Shown: in pieces, positions 60,484 through 64,000 of the stretch
Layout: every line of letters begins with the position of its first letter
How positions within the stretch are numbered: the stretch's first letter is position 1
NCBI GenBank assembly: GCA_033297205.1
Contig: MU859105.1
Coordinates: forward strand, 124,001-188,000
Reading direction: 5' to 3'
Source: Pseudoneurospora amorphoporcata
Taxonomy: Eukaryota; Ascomycota; Sordariomycetes; Sordariales; Sordariaceae
DNA length: 64,000 nt
The notes under the pieces: generated by a model
The model's input: the letters and a program-made list of their open reading frames with translations, nothing else
Told to the model about the DNA's origin: nothing
Database searches by the model: none
Translations under genes and position numbers: made by a program

Positions 60484-62509
60484 ACCGATGAGCTCCCTCT
60501 TTCCCCCCATATGCTTGGCTGCTTATTTGCTGCTAATACCTTGCTCTCTCGGGCTCTTGCGCTTTCCCAGCTCTCTGGGAAAGCATCGGTATCTCGAGAT
60601 GATAGGTCAACTGTCAAGTATTCCATCCTGTTTCGGTTCCCGGACCTGTCTCTCAGGAGCACGGCGCAAGGAAACGGACGGAACCAAGGTTGACGGCTAA
60701 TCCACCACGATAAGTCGGTTTGTTATACCCCGAATAGCCCCAAGCTACTCAAGCGCAACCCCAAAAAGGCCGTGATCCTGCCAAGGGGCCCGATTCAGGA
60801 AGCCTTGAGACGGCATAAGGACATGGTTCCCCCGTCAACAAATACGCAACAAGTGCAGCGTTCAATCCGGTTGAAGTATTTTGGCAGTCTTGTTGCCGTC
60901 GGGAATGCCCAGCTGTCTCCGACTTGGCTGATATGTCGCCAGCCCTTTCCAACGTCCCGTCAAATATGGCTGGTGTCGATTTAGGTGCCGAAACCAGCGG
61001 TAGGTGATTGTTTGGCTTCATACCCTGGATCCGTCTCGTTGTTGTCGCTGTCCTCAATCACACCAGGAAATGGACAAGACATGCGCCAAACACCCCACTC
61101 CTGAGCCGGAGACTATATGGGGCCTGAGCTGGGGCATGCATCCAGTCCTAACCCTGCACCGCAAGTGCCGTAACGGTACATGGGAATCGCCAAGAGATGC
61201 CACATGCAACACCGATTCCAGATGCCTCCAGCACCTTGTCCAGTTGTACCCCAGCTCCTAGCTCCCTCCAGCCACCAGAAGACAGTGCATGTACCCGATA
61301 CCAGATGTACTTGACAGGGCTAAGATGCGTACCTCTCCTCTAACATGCACCCTCCGGGCTAGGGGCACGCTAGGGCAGCATCCATTCAGTGGAGCTGGAC
61401 AATCTGCTAGGAACTGGAAACTCGTGGGGCCGGCTGGCTGTTGTCAACTGAGTCCTTTTCCATGTTATCACTCTGCTGTTTTTCACCCGTGTGGCCTGCC
61501 CCGGTCTCCGGCTTTAGACGTATGGAAGTCCAGGGCCCGGGCATCTGTGGTTCCAGCCCAGTTATACGCACCTGGCCTGTGGGAGGAGAATAAGACGGGA
61601 TCTTCTCTGCAGGTATCGAACAGGCAGGGACATGGCCTTTCCATTTGGACCTACTACTCTGAGGTCAGTGATTTTGAGGCCGGCTACTCTACCTCACCAT
61701 CCCCATTTTCCGGGCCCGTGTAATGTCTATGGAACGGTAACGGACCAAGGACGCCTTCTTTTCGGCATCGGAAACCACGCTTCGTTATGCCGCTGGTCCC
61801 AGCTTTTCCTACCTTTAGATTTTATGGGTCACTGTGTCAAGCTACCAGCTTTTATAGAGGCATGCTCTACTCTCAAACGGCTAGAAACACAAGGACAAAA
61901 ATCAGACCCATCTATCTCCGTTTACTTCGATTCGATACCCGTCAAGGAACCTGAGCCCCACGTCTTACAAACACCGGCCGTTCCCCTTCACCAAACAGTC
62001 CGCGACTTAAACTTCTTGTCTTCAACTCCAACCTCACCTGCCTCGGTTACGAATCTATATCTAGCCTAGGTCCTCCCTTCCATCCCACTTCAAGATTCCA
62101 GAATCAACAGTGACTAGCCAGCCCTTCAACAACATTCCACTTCTCATCTCGAATTCACTCGAACTCACCGATCTACGCCCATCTTACTTTATTGTCCCAG
62201 CAAGACAGTTATCGGTTGCTGTGCCACATAACTAGGTAAGATTGATCTCGGAAGGTCCCGTAACTGGGCATTTCCAAAGCCTTTTAGTACTCTAACAGGC
62301 TTGCCCCGGCTTTCCCTCTGATTCTAACGTCCTATCAAAGTGCATCAACTTTCAGAAACGAGTTCTCAGATACTGCGAGGCCCACGTCACCGGCACGGAC
62401 AGCTTTATCTGTGTATCGAATTTCCGAATTCCTCTTCGGTAAACAACCAGGTGACTTTAAGTAGTCTGGCCTTCCTCGAGTGATAAAACAGACCCATCGG
62501 ACTATCACA
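60484..62509. other. Gene-poor stretch
   Basis: Frames here are 60-145 codons long and overlap in different phases. The best is an ATG frame at 61824-62069 (MGHCVKLPAFIEACSTLKRL), which shows weak bias and no motif. A splice-like pair GTAAGA...CTCTAACAG at about 62235-62300 could be an intron in the leader of the microprotein gene. Confidence 0.4.
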
Positions 62510-62677
62510 ATGGCACTTTCGAACGGCTGCGCGCACCATTTCGTTCTGATCAAGTCAGAAAGCAGTTTGATCCAATGGACATGTCAGCTATGCCATTCAG
62601 GGCCCCATTACTTCATCTACGAGTGCCGGTACTGCAAGATGAGAACGTGCCGTCCCTGTATCCCCGGGGCTGCTTAA
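62510..62677 (+). CDS. Small Cys/His-rich protein, putative zinc-binding
   Basis: An ATG-started frame of 55 codons encodes a compact protein with nine cysteines or histidines in pairs. The core motif is WTCQLCHSGPHYFIYECRYC followed by KMRTCRPC. The CxxC...CxxC...CxxC spacing suggests a zinc-binding fold like a small treble-clef or B-box type finger. Codon use is like that of real genes here (TTC, ATC, AAG, TAC, TGC). The frame extends upstream to 62480, but the ATG at 62510 fits better. I cannot name a family or function. It could also be the last exon of a longer gene, with a possible intron upstream ending near 62300. A second candidate gene starts 65 bases downstream. Confidence 0.55.
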   Translation: MALSNGCAHHFVLIKSESSLIQWTCQLCHSGPHYFIYECRYCKMRTCRPCIPGAA

Positions 62678-62741
62678 GCCCGCTTCCGTCCCTGGCCGGC
62701 CCAGATCCAGGCCTCTGAGGGTTTGCGGCGCCCCTTGGAAA

Positions 62742-63238
62742 ATGGATCTGATAGGTATGCTTTGGGGGTTATTCTGGGGCTGTGGCTCGTTATCCCATTA
62801 CAAATACAGGTAAGTTACATAAACCGCGTTTTTGTCAACCCTAGTTTCCGTTTGGAGGCTAATTTTTTTCATGGCAGGTTGTTGGCATTTGCCCGATCAG
62901 TATCTCCGTACAACGGGACAAACGCTGCCCGCGGCCTAAGGACGACCCCCGAGGCAAACCCCAAGACGACCCACGATATTGTTTTTCTCTGGCAATCTTT
63001 GATCGGCAACCGGTGGACAATACCACTCGAGATCCTAACGGCCATCGTCACACCATTATCTTTGCGCATCCTGATGGTTCATTTTGCGATGTTTTATGTT
63101 TGCGTTTTGTTCACTTCGACAACACACGGTGTACACACACGCCTTGCTTACAGGTATAGCATTACGGCCGCTTCTAGGAGCGGCGGGTGCATGCTTGGGA
63201 AGAGTGTGCAGTGTTCGGAGTTACCCTTATCCAACTAG
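62742..63238 (+). CDS. Candidate two-exon hypothetical gene
   Basis: Exons would be 62742-62809 and 62878-63238, with a 68-nt intron that has a textbook fungal form: GTAAGT donor, GCTAAT branch region and CAG acceptor. The product would be 142 aa, starting MDLIGMLWGLFWGCGSLSHY and continuing LLAFARSVSPYNGTNAARGL. The second exon shows C-ending codon preference up to about 63080 and carries a hydrophobic stretch (LEILTAIVTPLSLRILMVHF). No family is recognised. Another frame through the same splice is also open, so the true frame is uncertain. It follows the Cys-rich microprotein at 65 bases. Confidence 0.35.
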
Positions 63239-64000
63239 CGAGATGGCGGACCCCAGATTCCGCTGTGTTGGGCCTTTAACCACCCGCTGTCAGTCACTCA
63301 GTATCCTTCTTGTGGGGAAGAACAGGCTGTCAAAACTTCCAGAACGAGCCTTGTCCTGTTACCGGCCGGATCCACGGGTGATTGCTGGTCCCTCCTTTTT
63401 CCCCTTTGGCCTGTTTTCCCTTACCTTTTTTCGACGTATTACGGTTACACGTTGTGGCACGCGCCAAAGAAAACAAACAACATTCACTGGTTAGATGGAG
63501 TTTCACGGCTTTTATTGATATATCTGGTTAGACGGACATAGGACAGGCTCCCAACAGGGTTATGGTTACGTATTCTATTTCTCTTACTACCTTTTTTTTT
63601 TTTTTTTTTTTTTTTTTTGGTGGGATGATCAAAATGGTTTCCAACGTCTGTATAGAAGGAAAGGCCAAAGTGGTCATGGAAGAATCGGAAGGAATGCGAA
63701 AAGGTAGATCGAAGATAAGAATGACCAAGGAATTGTTAGTACAGCCAATTGTGCCTCTGTGTTTTAGACCTGAGTCTTCCATCGGGCTTCCCAAAAAGGC
63801 TATGTTCAGTTACCGTAAACCATAATATTCTATTGCGCTTACATGCCTGTAAGTGCAAAGTCCCTGAATCAGACTTGGTGTAACCAGACCTCGTTACGAC
63901 TATCTTCTCTTAGTCTATAGCTTCCTTAGTACAAGTCGACACTAACACTTAGTAATTATATCTTAACTCCCACCAAACTCCGAGTCTACCCTTTTTTGTG
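63239..64000. other. Right end of window, no gene seen
   Basis: This 760-bp end contains a run of 27 T (63592-63618) and short frames only. The last 150 bases are AT-richer than the rest. Confidence 0.5.
63592..63618. repeat. T27 homopolymer
   Basis: Twenty-seven consecutive T on the plus strand. It could be a poly(A) tail relic of a retroposed sequence in the minus orientation, or simple slippage. Confidence 0.85.

Noticed and set aside
1..64000. tRNA, dispersed 5S rRNA, telomere repeats, transposon ends and CRISPR-like arrays
   Set aside because: I looked for T-arm-like GTTCGA contexts, 5S internal motifs, TTAGGG runs and long terminal repeats by eye and found none that held up.

Overview
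The window is nuclear DNA of a filamentous ascomycete, most likely Neurospora or a very close Sordariaceae relative. The reasons are short introns (about 50-190 nt, mostly GTRNGT donors with CTRAC-like branch points), strong C/G preference at third codon positions, Gln- and Ser-rich low-complexity tracts, and proteins matching the Neurospora HOS3-type deacetylase (hda-4) and ribosomal protein S17 (crp-3). There is no operon structure, rRNA, recognisable tRNA, CRISPR array or intact transposon, and no obvious AT-rich block of the kind left by repeat-induced point mutation.

Layout. 1-1362 (-): 5' part of an amino-acid permease cut by the window edge. 3428-4929 (+): COP9 signalosome subunit 6. 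6048-8167 (-): retromer sorting nexin Vps17. 9094-11776 (+): mitochondrial EF-G2 (ribosome recycling). 11777-17624: 5.8 kb without a convincing gene. 17625-19136 (+): zinc polyol (sorbitol-type) dehydrogenase. 19748-23455 (-): HOS3-type histone deacetylase. 25523-26581 (+): GPI-anchored cysteine-rich wall/secreted protein. 27755-28753 (-): 2EXR-domain protein. 30034-31537 (+): queuine tRNA-ribosyltransferase. 31946-33361 (+): mitoribosomal protein Mrp51. 33952-34571 (+): ribosomal protein eS17. 35201-36361 (-): RNA polymerase II CTD phosphatase Rtr1/RPAP2. 37910-41558 (+): actin-patch SH3 protein Bbc1/Mti1. 42846-46071 (-): SSU processome protein Utp21. 47677-52946 (+): PPIP5K inositol pyrophosphate kinase/phosphatase (Asp1/Vip1).

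The last 11 kb (52947-64000) differ: no long gene, a pyrimidine-rich block ending in 62 consecutive T, scattered coding-like fragments (one with an apparent frameshift), a 55-codon Cys/His-rich reading frame and, just after it, a candidate two-exon gene. This looks like a gene-poor accessory segment next to a housekeeping block.

The main block is housekeeping. Several genes concern protein synthesis (EF-G2, Mrp51, eS17, Utp21, queuine transferase); others cover trafficking and actin (Vps17, Bbc1), regulation (Csn6, Hda, Rtr1, Asp1) and nutrient use (permease, polyol dehydrogenase). Neighbours are mostly divergent or convergent pairs with 0.6-2 kb spacers; only 30034-34571 is a run of three genes on one strand. 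I saw no clearly new multi-gene system. The best leads are the truncated C-terminus of asp1, the duplicated Cys module of the GPI protein, and the coding fragments and microprotein in the right-hand tail.
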